Source: Ficedula albicollis (lineage: Eukaryota; Chordata; Aves; Passeriformes; Muscicapidae). Taken from it: 64,000 nucleotides of DNA. The position numbers and the translations under genes were made by a program. The first letter of the stretch is position 1, and each line of letters opens with the position of its first letter. The stretch spans positions 7,626,650 through 7,690,649 of the forward strand of contig NC_021684.1 of the NCBI RefSeq assembly GCF_000247815.1, read 5' to 3'. Below are positions 25,795 through 38,649 of this stretch, piece by piece. The notes beneath the pieces were generated by a model. The model was not told the origin of the DNA, did not search any database, and saw only the letters and a program-made list of their open reading frames with translations.

Positions 25795-26328
25795 GCAAGA
25801 GGAGTCAGCATCAGGAAGCTACTGCAGGCTCAAAAACCAGCTAAAGGTGAGAACAGGGACACATAAAGATAGCAAAATGAAGAGGAATGGAACACATTGA
25901 GAGCCAAGAATGAATAAAGAATGTTGTTTTTTTCTCTATATTTTATGACAGTTGGAAAATAAATACATTTGTATGAAATGCAGACAGTATCTCTATTCTG
26001 GTGAGTATTTTTGACCAATCTATTAAAAAAATAGCATATTAAAAAGATATTAAGTGAGGCAAGTTTTGCAAGAGGAGTCAGCATCAGGAAGCTACTGCAG
26101 GCTCAAAAACCAGCTAAAGGTGAGAACAGGGACACATAAAGATAGCAAAATGAAGAGGAATGGAACACATTGAGAGCCAAGAATGAATAAAGAATGTTGT
26201 TTTTTTCTCTATATTTTATGACAGTTGGAAAATAAATACATTTGTATGAAATGCAGACAGTATCTCTATTCTGGTGAGTATTTTTGACCAATCTATTAAA
26301 AAAATAGCATATTAAAAAGATATTAAGT
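25795..26328 (+). repeat. Tandem duplication of a 261-bp unit, 273-bp period
   Basis: Bases 25795-26055 recur at 26068-26328 and appear identical. The 12-nt spacer 'gaggcaagtttt' partly repeats the sequence just before copy A ('ggaggcaag'). The first 67 nt of the unit is the segment also found at 24223-24289. Each copy includes the good splice-donor look-alike AAAG|GTGAGA. Confidence 0.95.
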
Positions 26329-28041
26329 CATAGAAGGTCAAGCCTACTTTTTTTTTTGAGTACATGAGTACCATGTGATTTACAACTTTAGCCAAGAACT
26401 AAAAATAAGAAGAAAATGTATGCTAAGAAATGTAAATTTCAATTCAGGAAAGGCATCTGAAGTTAAACTGGATTTAGTAGTGATGTAGTTCTGCTTTTGT
26501 ATTTTGCTTCTCAGATGCTTGAAATTGGAATGCTTAAAAATTAAAAAAAACCAAAAACCTTGTAGTTTGCTTTGCTAAAGTCATTTATTCTGTACAACCC
26601 CAATGTAATAGGAGTATAGTTCATCTACCTCCATGGATTGGCACTGCTCCTGTCCAGTCCACCTTAAGCACATTATTAATGAAGATAGATATTTGTTCAG
26701 TGGAACTTCCTCAGCATTGCAAGATCTTTAGGGAATTTTGTCCGAAAAAGGATGGCAGAACACAGCATTACATGAGGGATTGGGACCTATATTTACGTGT
26801 TGGAATAATTCAAACCCTAGTGTATAGTATTATTCATGTAGGCCATATTTATCTGATTGCATGCTGCTTATTTATCTTGGTTTATAAATATACAGGAGTT
26901 GAATTACTGAAAGCTCTAATTATTCTGAACATAATTTGTCAGACAAAACCAGCTGCTAACTCAGCTCTTCTCAAGAATCTTCAGTAAAATGCACAACCTA
27001 AATAATAATGTCTTGGAAAGTACAGAATTTTCATTCTTCACACAAATCCCTCCTGCTGGGTACCTTCCTCTCCAGAGTCTAGTAAAAGCCTAGTTTTTTC
27101 TGATGTGCCTGAAAGGACAAGAAATCCAGGCAGACTGTAGTGTTGTTTGCATTGCTTGTCTTCACCCACAGCAAAATTTTCAACATGATTTAACCTGTAG
27201 GTTGGCAGAGAGGATTCTTTCCCATCTTGGCTGAAATGTTGATATGTTCATTGTCTAGTGCAGCCATTAGGCTGAATTAAATAATACTTCTGCTTTCAAA
27301 GCCTTCAAAAGTCTTACAGTTCTACTTTGCCCCTGACCTGGCGATTAACCTTATGCAATTCAGTTCTGAAATATCTTCTTCCATGTGTATAAAGATGTGG
27401 AAAGTCCTGCTTTCTGTCTGCAGCGTAAAAAATTTTGATGTCAACTTCTGTGCAAAAATTGCTTCTGTGGGATGTGTTTTAATAGGTGTGCTACTCTTTG
27501 TTTTGTAAGCTGGGTGGTTTTTTTGTTAATAAAATGGGGTGAAATCTCACAAGTAGGTATGGATGAATGATTGATCTAGTTGACTGAACAGGTCAATTAT
27601 CTGTGACTTTACATATATAGTAACACTGTCAAAAAAAGAGAACCATCTACGTGGCATTTATAGTATTTGTTTCCAAAGGCTTAGGAACTTGAATGAAAAC
27701 AAGATGTGTGCAGGATTAATGTTATTATTTCAGTCTCATTTGTAAGCAAACTAATTACCATAACATTTGAATGCACCAATTCAGGGTCGACTGAGGCCAA
27801 TGCAGATGGGAGTCACTTCATTGTTGATGTGAGTGACAACTCTGCAGCAGTCTTGTTCCTGAAGTGAGGCTGTTTTTGGGTAGCTTTTAATGAAAAGTTG
27901 TTGCCTAAGGTGTTGTGTACCTCTATTATTGTCGAAGAATAGCAGATTCTCTATGGAGGGTCTAGGGCTAAAATCATCACTGATGATGAGAAATGATGGA
28001 AAGAAGAAAAGAATTGCTGTTGACTGGCAGGTAGTTAAGGC

Positions 28042-28199
28042 AGAAAAAAATTTCCACACATATCTAGGATATATAAGCACATCTGCCTCTACTGTGACTA
28101 TATGCTGCCTTGCAAGCCTTAGAAAAAAAATTCCACACATATCTAGGATATATAAGCAGATCTGCATCTACTGTGACTATATGCTGCCTTGCAAGCCTT
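28042..28199 (+). repeat. Direct tandem duplication, 79-bp period
   Basis: The unit 'agaaaaaaa...ttccacacatatctagg' occupies 28042-28120 and 28121-28199, with about three substitutions. It is AT-rich with no recognised origin. Confidence 0.94.
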
Positions 28200-29039
28200 T
28201 AAACCAGTTCTTGGAATGCTGAATTTTGTATAAATTGTAAAAGGATTGGATCTGCAATCTGGTAGTTTTCTTTGATATTCACAGTAGACATACACAATAA
28301 TGAGACTGTTATCTGTAATGAAACCGTATTCTCTTGGAAAAGAGGTGGAGAATGTTTGAGGGGGCAACATTCTTCAGACTAGAAAAATGTTATGGTTTAA
28401 ATATGAAGAGTAATTATAAATCTTGATGGCTTCACATTAAGTCGAGCCGTAATTTATTTTGCCGCAAAAGCGAATGTACTTTGCTGATTTCTACTTTTTC
28501 TCCTTGGTGGGTAGGAGTTTAGAATTGAAAGATGGCTTTTGTTTCCTTGTTTAATTGCCTAAAAGGAAAAGTGACTGGAATAGAATCCCATTTCTTGTAG
28601 GGGAACAATAAAATGAGATTCTCTCACCTACTGATTTCAAAATATGCACTTAATTCTTCTGTTCATTGCCTGCCACAGGAACTGGCAATCCTTCTGTGAC
28701 ACCAACTCTTCCCTGTCCTTATGTCACGTATAAGGATTGCTTTTTTCCCTTTTTAATGAGTGGCTTGATATACAACATATTTTTTGCCTTAAGCTTTTAT
28801 TTCTACTCTCCTTTCTAATGCATTTAATTTCCTTCCCTCCCACAATCCTTCAGACTTCTGATATTATTTGATAATTGGCTTTTTCATAATACAGTTTATT
28901 TAATCCTGTTTTCAGATTTACTCCTGTGCATTGCCTTAATTTTTTTAATATACATACACATGTAGTAAAGCTGTTAGTACCTTCTCAGCTCTTAAAAGTA
29001 CCCCAATACCCGTCTCTGAAGAGAGCTAACCTTGATGTA

Positions 29040-29200
29040 CGTGAAATCCCTATGGGGGTGGTGATTCCACCACTTCCCTGGGCAATGCTTGACCCTTTTA
29101 TTGATGACATTTTTCCTAATATCCAATCTAAACCTCCCCTGGTGCAACTGGAGGCTGTTTTCTTTTGCCCTATCACTTGTTAACATGGGCCCTTCTGTCT
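29040..29200 (-). mobile_element. CR1 LINE fragment, antisense to CACNA2D3
   Basis: The + strand reads as the reverse complement of the CR1 3' region: 'ccaccacttccctgggca', then 'tttttcctaatatccaatc', 'taaacctcccctggtgcaac' and 'gccctatcacttgtta'. A few bases expected after 'ccctgggca' are missing. The open frame of 85 codons at 28926-29183 is simply this antisense repeat. The copy is 5'-truncated and inactive. Confidence 0.9.
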
Positions 29201-30303
29201 CTGCCAGTGTCATTCAGCCTCTTAAATGCCCCTTGGTTTTGACTGCATTTAGTCTAGAACTTATTCTTGGCTGTAGAATGTGATTTTGTCTGGAAAGTGT
29301 AAATTATTCTCTGCTTGTTGATTGTGCATGAAGCAGCTCAAGGTCATGATTTGCTATAGTTGCAGAAAGAAACTGATCTAGTTGGCGTTTTTTTAATGGC
29401 AACCAACGTCATTTAAAGAGAGGAACACTGTTTTTAGGGTTTTACAACTGCAGGCTAACTACTGTGGTAGAAAGAGGCAACAATAGCATTTGTGTAGTTT
29501 TATGCCTATTTTTTGATTGCATGTTTGAAATTCCATTTTTAGGGCTATTTACCTGTTCCATCTTTTCTCTCATTGCTGTTGATAGATTTTACAAGATATG
29601 TATATATATGTATGTATATAACCATATGCCATCCTTAAAAAACAAAACTTCCTGAAATCTTGGAAAACCTTGTATTACATTTGACTGTATTATGTAGCTG
29701 TATGAAGCATTATGAGGTTTGGTAAAAAAAGATATAGAGTCATTTGAATGCACCTTTTTGTCTGAGATAGTGAAATTTATCACTGATGAGTTACATACTA
29801 TGTTGTCTATTCTTTGTTTACTCTGTCTATTAGTCCTTAAAAATAGCGTAGTAGAATTGTGATATGATTCCAAGACTGGATAAGGTTTACAGGGTAAACT
29901 TTTTTATTTTTTATAGCATGGTTATCGAGGAGAACAAGAAAAAGGCTGATAAGAAAAAAAACCACCTGCACAGATTCCCCCCCTGCCATGTATTCATTAT
30001 ACATTCAAGGCTTGCTCTACCTGTGCAGAGATAAAAATACCCAAGCACTGCAGCAAGAAGTTGTATTGCAGGTGGTGTTTGTCCAGACATGGAAAAAGCC
30101 CTCCTTAGTCTGTTTTTTCTGAAATGTGGAGAAATTGTGAACAGAGATTTACTTTGTTGTGCTACATAAGTATTAAGTAGTCTATGAGTTAGAGCGGTAA
30201 AGGAGAGGAAGACAGTAGGTGAAGTTTGATACAATTGTTCATAGTCCTAAATAAGCCAAGTCTCTTGTCTGATGTTCTAAGAGCAGGATTAAATTGTTGG
30301 GTA

Positions 30304-30358
30304 GTGTTTTTTTGTTTTGTTTTGTTTGTTTGTTTTTTTGTTTGCTTTTGTTTTTTTA
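30304..30358. repeat. T/G-rich low-complexity tract
   Basis: Imperfect TTTTG and TTTG repeats with T runs. It is a simple-sequence expansion and has no other visible role. Confidence 0.85.
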
Positions 30359-33300
30359 AGATACTGTCTGGACTGTTTCTTGACCTTCCAAAAAACAAAT
30401 ATTTTTCATATAAAAGTACCCTTTGCAACTCCCTTTCCATAAAGTTTTGCATACTTGTAAATGAAAAATAGCAAGAATAAAAGTCAATAAATAAGCAATG
30501 CCCCCAGGAACCATCTGATTTGCCCAGAGCATGCTGTGAATGAGATCTCAGCTTTACCTGGTTATTTTTGGTGTGTTTCTCTTTTATTTGAGGTTTACTT
30601 TTGTTTTTGCCCAAAGTTTTATAAGCTGTTGGTCAAAGTAGGGATGTGGTGCTTGAACAGTGTACATCCAGTCCCATGTAGGAGTGGTGGTATAGAAGTG
30701 CTTGGCTGCTGTCTGGGGAACTGCATAGCCCAAAGCTGCTGCTATGTCAGGTGTTCAGGAATAAAGAGCACCAAAAAATCGAAATGCTAAAAAACTATCA
30801 CTAGTATATTCTGGGGGAGGATGGGGTGTAGGTACAAAAAGCTTTCACTTTGTTTAGTGTGGTTAAACAAATTAAAAGTAAACTAGAAAACTGTTGAGGA
30901 AACTTGATTTGTGGAATCATCTTACTAAGATGATGTGGCATCTTCTTACTAAGGCTGGGTGTGTAGCTGACATCATAGGTGAAATGGTGGAAAAGAAAAG
31001 AGCTGGAAATGAAGGAGTTTGTAGGTTATCCTGGGAGCCAGGTGTAGAGGCAGATGTGTCATGGTCACCATGTCTCACCCCAAATTTGCTGAGCTTTCTG
31101 AGGAGACTTTGCCACAAATGCTTTGAAACAGAATATAAAGCAGCTGCTCAAAGGGAAGTAATTCTTGATTGAAACTTTAATAAAATTAAAGTTTTAATCA
31201 AAGGGGGATTTTTTTCTTGACGTATCCCATATTTTTTTTAAGTGTGCACTGCCTATTGTGTGGCAGACGTGTAGAAAAACGTTTCTGAAGATCAGTGCTG
31301 CTTGGGTGTTCATTTCCTCAGCTTTTCTCTTCTGGAACTGGGAGTGGCAGCACATATGACACAGTAGGTGTTTATCCCTTTGTCTAGGCATAGTTCAGGC
31401 CTTTTTTCCCCCTCCCCCCTCACCAAAGGTAAATGTATTCCTCTCATAAACAATTGGCTTTTAGTAAGTTGGCTCATGCTAAAAGATAAACTCCAAAGAG
31501 GGTTTTAGGTCACACTGGGAATCTTAGTTGTACTAGCTAATAGTTCCAGCAAGGAATCTTTGGGGTACAGCTCTCAGTCCAGACCGCACTTCATGAGCAG
31601 ATCCTTACCTGGACTTCATTAAGTTTAACCCTCCCTACTTGAAATCAAATTAATGACACACCCCTCCCTCCCATCACCCACTTCAGTTCTGCTTCTTTGT
31701 GGGTGAGCTGCTTGAAAAGTTCCTGTATTCAAATTCCACTCTCTTATATGTTTCTCTGCTGAGCCTTTCTCATCCGGTTGGAATAATAAGCAGTAGATAA
31801 TTATTAACAAGTAAATTAGAACAATTGAAAACAGGCAAATATCACTTTGTACAGACTGATCAATATTTCATTTTATAGCATTTTATTCATCTGTTTGGGT
31901 TGCTGAGGATAATTTGCCCTCCTCCTCCAACTAAGAGGATGAAAATTTTCAGGTGAATGATTATACCCTTCAGAGGGTTCTCTTTAACCAGTGCCATGTG
32001 CAAGCAAGTATTTTTAGATGATCTACCTCAACTTTAAAAAAAAAAATCTTTCAGCATTCCTGTAGTTGTCTAAACATTTTGTGTCTATGACGTATGCTTT
32101 TAAAAATAATTTATTGTCCTCTTTCACACAATAAACTTGGTCAACACAGGAAAAAACCAACCAAATCTGATGAAACTCTCTTATCTCTATGGGATTTATC
32201 ACCATTAGGAATAATTAAAGCACCTTGAGGATATTCAGTTAAGGTTTGACTCATTGTATGCTTCTGTCCTCAGGAGTGCTCAGCATAACGTGGGGATTTT
32301 TGAGTTCCATTTTATTTCATGTGTTATGGGTACCTTATTTCATCAAGTCAGGAGAAGCATTTTAATCTCCTGACACTTTGCCAGGAGGCAAGGTGTTTCA
32401 AGGAAATGTTACCTGTTACATTGTTATAGCAGACAGAAAAAAAAAATCCATAATAAGATTTTATTAGCTTGACCTATTTAGTAGTTTTTCTTCCTTTTTG
32501 TGACAATTTCTGTAATAGGGATCAGGAGAAGTGTCAGTTTTTCACTGTGAAAATGGTAAAGCAATTACACACACCTTTAAGGCATTGTATTTTGAAGTTT
32601 TATGTTTAATGCAAGACTTTCTTCTAAGCTTAAAAATGGGAAGGAATTTCAGAAGTGTTTTTCATAATGGTCAGGGATTTTTCTGTAGAACTTTTTTCTT
32701 GCGTTTACTGTTTTTTGTCACAGGATGGCAGCATGAGTAAGACCCTAAGAAGGTATAGGAGGGTAAAATGCATCTTTTTGGATGTATTTTAAAGATTTCT
32801 ACAGGGTTAGATTTGTTGTCCTTCAAAGGGAGACATCAGCTATAATTTTGCATCCTAAAGACTGATTAACTAAGTTTGCAATGCTAGTGCATCATCTTAT
32901 GATCTGGAGAGCGAACTGTGAAGGTGTGAAATGGATAAGCTTCCCATCTGAAAGATAAATTTTCCATTCAGATCAGGCTTTTGATTAGTATTGGCTTTTA
33001 TACATTGGCCTTTTATTGTCCAGATTAGAATCCAGAGTTCATTTTTAGCATGCTTGCATATGGCTTGTAATTCTTTTCCTTTTGTTACTGGACTAGCAAC
33101 TTTTGGCTTGTCAGAGTATTTCACAAAACATACTTGAGGCTGAACCAAATGACTGGATCCCTAAGCCTTGATGCATCTTAGCTATTAGATCTTTGTAAGC
33201 CAAACCCATTTTTAAAATGAGTTATTTGATCATGGGTTTAACCAGGTCCTGGGGAGAGCTCTCACAAAATAACTGGTTTTGCAAGACAGCTACTACTACT

Positions 33301-33735
33301 AGACATCCCCCTGTCAAGTGCAGTGATTGTGTCTCAAATATCTCATCTGCAGATGAAGTGGTTCTTAAACATGTACATGTGTTCTGATTTGTACAAAATT
33401 CTGGATTCATTTTTCTTGCCATCCATTGCCTTTATCCTCAAAACTATTTGCTTTAAAAGGTAGAATACCTTTTAAAAGGTAGGATTCCTAAAGCAGGAAA
33501 CCCAACTTCTATTTGTGACCTACTGCTTTTACATTTTATTTCTGTTACTCAAATCGAAATTCTCCAAATTTTACAACCTTAGTTTCCCTTGAATTATATT
33601 CTCTGATAGTTTTGTGTCCTGCTCCATTGTTATATTTAGGAGTTTTATAGCTGACGATTCAGAGTTTCAATACTTGCTCCAACATTGAGAGATACGAAAA
33701 AAATCTTTTCTTACTGAGAACTCTCTGCATGGTAG

Positions 33736-33857
33736 ACCCTCTTTCCATAGATTAATTAAAGACAAAGATCCTAGGATGTGTCTTCATGACGAATTCTTCA
33801 CCCTCTTTCCATAGATTAATTCAAGACAAAGATCCTAGGATGTGTCTTCATGACCAA
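33736..33857 (+). repeat. Direct tandem duplication, 64-bp period
   Basis: The unit 'accctctttccatagattaa' onward occurs at 33736-33799 and again from 33800 to about 33857, with two or three differences. The second copy is slightly shorter. Confidence 0.93.
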
Positions 33858-34338
33858 GTGCTAACCCTTGGAAGTTCATGGCTTGGGTACAGAGAGCAGT
33901 TTGGGTTCAGATAGAAAGCAAAAAAATTCAGCCTGAAACAGACTCAGTATTAGCCATCATATTTATACAACTCGTAGCTATTAGTAATAAATGCAGAATG
34001 GTGAGAGGCAATGGATGGAGATCTACTAATTCAATTTTTTTCTGTAAGAACAAGAATTGTTATTATAGGGCATTGTCAATAGAAAAGGGGAATACAAGAG
34101 GAGGGAGGGATGAGTTTTGGGTGCTACATGTGCTGCTGTATCACTTGGTGTGATTCTGACTGTGTAATCTCTCTTCCCCTGCAGACTTCTTTCATATTGG
34201 ATCTTAATTTTCCACTGCAGATAATTCTGCTATAAAGCACTTAGAGTTGTCATTGCTGTCACATAATGCTATGTCAACCACAAAGCCAACAATGTCTTTG
34301 ATCACTTCTGTGGTGTTTATTAGTCACTTTCCTTTCAG

Positions 34339-34461
34339 GAATTTCTGGGCTCTTTTGAAAGCTTCAAAGAATTCTACACCAATCCTGTATCAAACCAAGA
34401 CACCCTTCAGCTGAAGAGGGCTCTGCATTATCCCTGCAGATGCCATTGGTGCTGGTTCTGA
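34339..34461 (+). other. Exon-like open segment, unrecognised
   Basis: A strong acceptor-like sequence ('cactttcctttcag') is followed by 40 open codons to a TGA at 34459. The first 27 codons have balanced protein-like composition, including FESFKEFYTNP and DTLQLKR. I do not recognise a family. No good donor follows before the stop. It could be a decayed exon, a cryptic terminal exon or chance. It is not the expected CACNA2D3 exon 3. Confidence 0.2.
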
Positions 34462-37400
34462 GTCTCCAGAGTTCATGAACAGCAGTGTAGTGCTTTTCTG
34501 CTACTGCTGGGGAGCTAAGCAAACTTATGCTGTAGTGTTCCCAGCTGCCAGTAATTTTAGTCTTTAAGTATAATGCTCGCTATGCAGATTTACATTTACA
34601 AATTCTATTACTTTGTCCATTTTATTCTGTGAGTGGTTCATGTCCTTCCTATTCATTTTTCTGTATATCGAGTGTTATTTCAGCTCTAATTTGTTTGACA
34701 TTCTTGATAGTAGTATATTTGTATTCACAGAAAAGCATGTGAACAATTTCATCTATTGATGCTGTACAATGTGCCTATTAGATATACAAGCAGCAGTTGA
34801 ATATATCCCCCGACCATTGTTAGGCCTCTTCAAATGATAATGTGCCCACGTTCCTCTCTGAGGCTGATGCAGCATGAGAATGAGTCTGCAGTCTTCAAGG
34901 ACCTGTGTGTTGTGCTAGCAGTGACCAGAAATTGAAAGTAATTACTTCCATTACTTATGCAGTGAATAGCAGGGAATATGTGTAGTTTCATTATGTTCAT
35001 CAGTTTTACTTTAGATTGCAGCTATTAGCAGCTCACAGCGTTGCAGTTCACCTGGCTCAGCTGGGGAGCTCATCCCGTTCCTGTGGTGGCATTATGAGCA
35101 GAATAGAGTGAAGAGTTCTTGGTCATTCTCCAGATATTTCCAAGTGACGTGTGGAATCAGACAGAGAGTGACTTTTAAAATCTCTAGTTATTCTGTACCA
35201 GCTCTGTCACTAAAAATGCCTTTGTAGAGTGATACTTATTATGCAATGATAAAAATATATACACAAATCTTCTTATTGGCCTCTTTTTACAGAGCTATTT
35301 CTGCATATTTGGAAGAAGTATGAGCATAAGGAGATTTGCTTTCAATATCTGAGGAAAGAGAAATTATGCTTGTTTTGTTCTTTATGATTAAAAGTTCTAA
35401 TGGTAATAAGTGATATTGCATTAAGGGATATCTCAGTGCAGCATTACTAGAGAGCTGTCAAGCCCATGTTCTAAGATCCCCTTGAAGGCAAGAATTAAGA
35501 ACGACAACTTGTTAACATTTATTTCCTGAGCTGAATTTTAGGCTAGTCTACGTGTTTTACAGAAGCAAGTGCATAGAGCAGCGAGCATGTGGGTGTTCTC
35601 AGCAGGATCACAGTGTGCTGCTACCAGCAATCTCACTGAAAAATAGTAATGAAGCAAGAAGGAAAACAAGTATCTGCTAGTAATGTATACACTGGTGAAT
35701 GAGCTGCTTGATATAAATAGCTCAAATCCATCACAGTTGCAAAATGGTGCAAGATCATCCTAAGTGGAATGTTAATTGAGCAGCTTCTTTGGGCTTGTGT
35801 AGCTTCTCACTCTTCAGAGAGAACATGATGCAGAGTTCTTGAAATGTCTGCTTTGACGTGGTTCTGGCTTAATGCATTCAATAGATAAGATGAACTAAAT
35901 AGAGAAGGCAAGCTCATGGGTGGCTGAATATGGGACTTTGTCACTCTGCTTTGCTGTGACAGCGATTTTGAGGCACTTGTGGACTTCAAGGAGTGAGTAG
36001 TGATCACGTGACTTTGTGTTAGGCTTTTGAATTTTCTGTCAAAGTCAGAATTTGCTTGAGCACAGTGTTATTTAGATGGAATTACTGAAACAGCATGCTC
36101 AGCTAGTCATAAAAAAAATAAATGGTGCAGTAAATCCTTGCTGTGCTGTTGAGGGTAGTATCACTGGATTGCCATCTCTGTTAATTACTGCATAAATGAT
36201 CTGAAGTGTAGAGGTGAAGGAAAGTTCTGTGCATGAATAAAGTCTATACTGACCATCTTTTATTGCAAAGGGCAAGCCCAAGGTTGGAAAAGTCACTTGG
36301 TACCATGTGTGTCTGTGTGTCCCAAGGACCACTGGCAGGATTCTTTTGTTGTGTTAATTCACCCATACATCCTATGAGAGATTGCAGCATTAAATTGTTA
36401 TACTTTGCACTCAATACCATTAATCTAAAGTGTGTTATTTAACTTATTCTGGGTTATTAGCTGTTAACCTTGAAAACCAGTGAATAAAAAATGCAAAGTA
36501 TCCTGGTGCCAAGCATTATTTCTTGAAAATGCAGTGCCTGGATTCAGTAATTGTCATTAATAACAGAAAGGAGACAGTGCCAGCTCAAGTACTAGTTTAG
36601 ATCACCTGTTATGTAGAAAACAAAGTAAAAGGCAATATCATACAGTTTGGGAACTTGAAGGACTTTTTTCCCCAAGGTACTTTGGAGTTTAGTTAGCAAG
36701 TGGATCTCCCCACACACACCATTCTCTTTGTTTTTCATAGTATTGTAGCTTGGATTCTGGAAATTAAATATTTACTAAACTCATCAGGCTATTAGGAAAA
36801 GGATTATTGACTCTTATGTGTGTTGCTTAGTTATGGGTGCAGGCAGAATGTGGCATAGTCATTATCAACCTTCAGAATTTTCTTAGGAATGAATAAATTA
36901 GGGTTATGTGCACCTGACATGCTCATTGATTCAAAGCACGATGGGGAATTCTGATAAGATAATTGATTTCTTAGTATGACTGATAATTGAAAAGGTAAAC
37001 TCTTGAAGCAGATGGGCTTTGCATTCAAAGTGATTTATTATGTGTAATTTTGATTATTTACATCTTTTCAAAGTAACTTTTTCTGAGGTTTTTATTTAAA
37101 TCTAGAGGTGGCTTTTTAAAAACAAGTTTTAAATTTGGGGTTATGATTAATTTGATTTTAAATTAAAGTGTTTGATATAATAGGTTTTGTATTTTTCTCT
37201 ATTTGCCGTTTAATTTCTCTCAAACTGTGTAATGGCTTTCACATAATTTAAATTCATGAGTTTTGAAACTCATGATGGTGTGAGTCTTTCAGTTACAGGG
37301 TGTGTAACTGTACTGGAATAACTGCATAAAGGAATAGTAACTCTGAGCTTACAGTCTTTCAATATGTGAGAAAAAGTAATGTTGAACAGCAGGGGGGATT

Positions 37401-38172
37401 TGTTTTGTTTCTCTATTTGGAAGGAGTAGGAAATATGATATAAGAGGTTCAAGTATGGTGCTACATCCCACTGTCCCATCCATTATATCTCTCCTCTCAT
37501 GAGAATGCACTTCCTTGGCTACTTCTTGTCATTATGTACAGTCTTGGGACAGAAAAATAGAAAATCTCTTGGCTGGCATTATATGGCAGTGATTGAAGTT
37601 AGTGGACACCAGCTTCAGCTCGAAGGATTTTGTAGAAGTTATTTATTTAGAGTGATTAAATTTTTTCCTTATCTGTTTTGCGGATATGGGCACATTAATG
37701 TTTATAAATTGCTTTCTGAAAATTGAGGGAAGGTGTTTGAAAAGCATAAAGCAGAGCCTTTCTCCTGTTCTCTGCCATAGTCTTCAAAAGGGATTAAACT
37801 TATGAGCAGGACGGTAGGACCAGCTCTGGGAAAGTAGCATGGTGTTTCAGCTCATTTCACATGGCTCAAAATTGGGGAGAGGCTTTTCAAATCAATTGTA
37901 TTTGCAGAGCCAGGCTTAGCCATATATTTTTGCTGTCTTTTGTACTGAGTCATAAAGTTTTCTTTCACTGTGGAGACTTGACAAACTATTTCATATTTTT
38001 TAGAATGAGAAGGGTCTGTTATCACTAATAGCTAAACTCCAACTTTTTACAAAATGTCATTCTTTTGATAAGTTGTCTCTAATGGACACCATTCCATTCC
38101 TGTAAGGGAATTTTTTGTTGTTTCTGGATGCATTCTATCCCCACAGAGTATCCTGATGGTGTAAGGGGCTGA

Positions 38173-38649
38173 GAAGCCCCCCAGGATAACGTGGGAGTTA
38201 TCACTGTTTTACCCTCTTTTGGTGTGCTCTAGGCCTAGTATTGTCTACATGATAGATCAAGTCAGTGGTTTAAGTTTTTTCAGGGAACACAGTGGGACTA
38301 AATTTAGAGAATATTTTATGTAGAATATTATGGAAAGAAAACTGATTTTGAAGCACAGAGTTGGGATTTCTAAAAATCACCCCCGGAAGCCCCCCAGGAT
38401 GACCTGGGAGTTATCACTGTTTTACCCTCTTTTGGTAGAAGCCCCCCAGGATAACGTGGGAGTTATCACTGTTTTACCCTCTTTTGGTGTGCTCTAGGCC
38501 TAGTATTGTCTACATGATAGATCAAGTCAGTGGTTTAAGTTTTTTCAGGGAACACAGTGGGACTAAATTTAGAGAATATTTTATGTAGAATATTATGGAA
38601 AGAAAACTGATTTTGAAGCACAGAGTTGGGATTTCTAAAAATCACCCCC
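38173..38649 (+). repeat. Compound array: full 212-bp, partial 52-bp, full 212-bp copies
   Basis: The unit starting 'gaagccccccaggataacg' occurs in full at 38173-38384, as a 52-nt partial copy at 38386-38437, and in full again at 38438-38649. The two full copies appear identical, while the partial middle copy has two substitutions ('gatgacctggg' for 'gataacgtggg'). Confidence 0.95.

Noticed and set aside
28926..29183. 85-codon open frame
   Set aside because: It is the antisense reading of a degraded CR1 fragment.
30894..31172. 92-codon open frame on the + strand
   Set aside because: The composition is somewhat protein-like, but there is no family match by eye and no splice signals in keeping with an exon.
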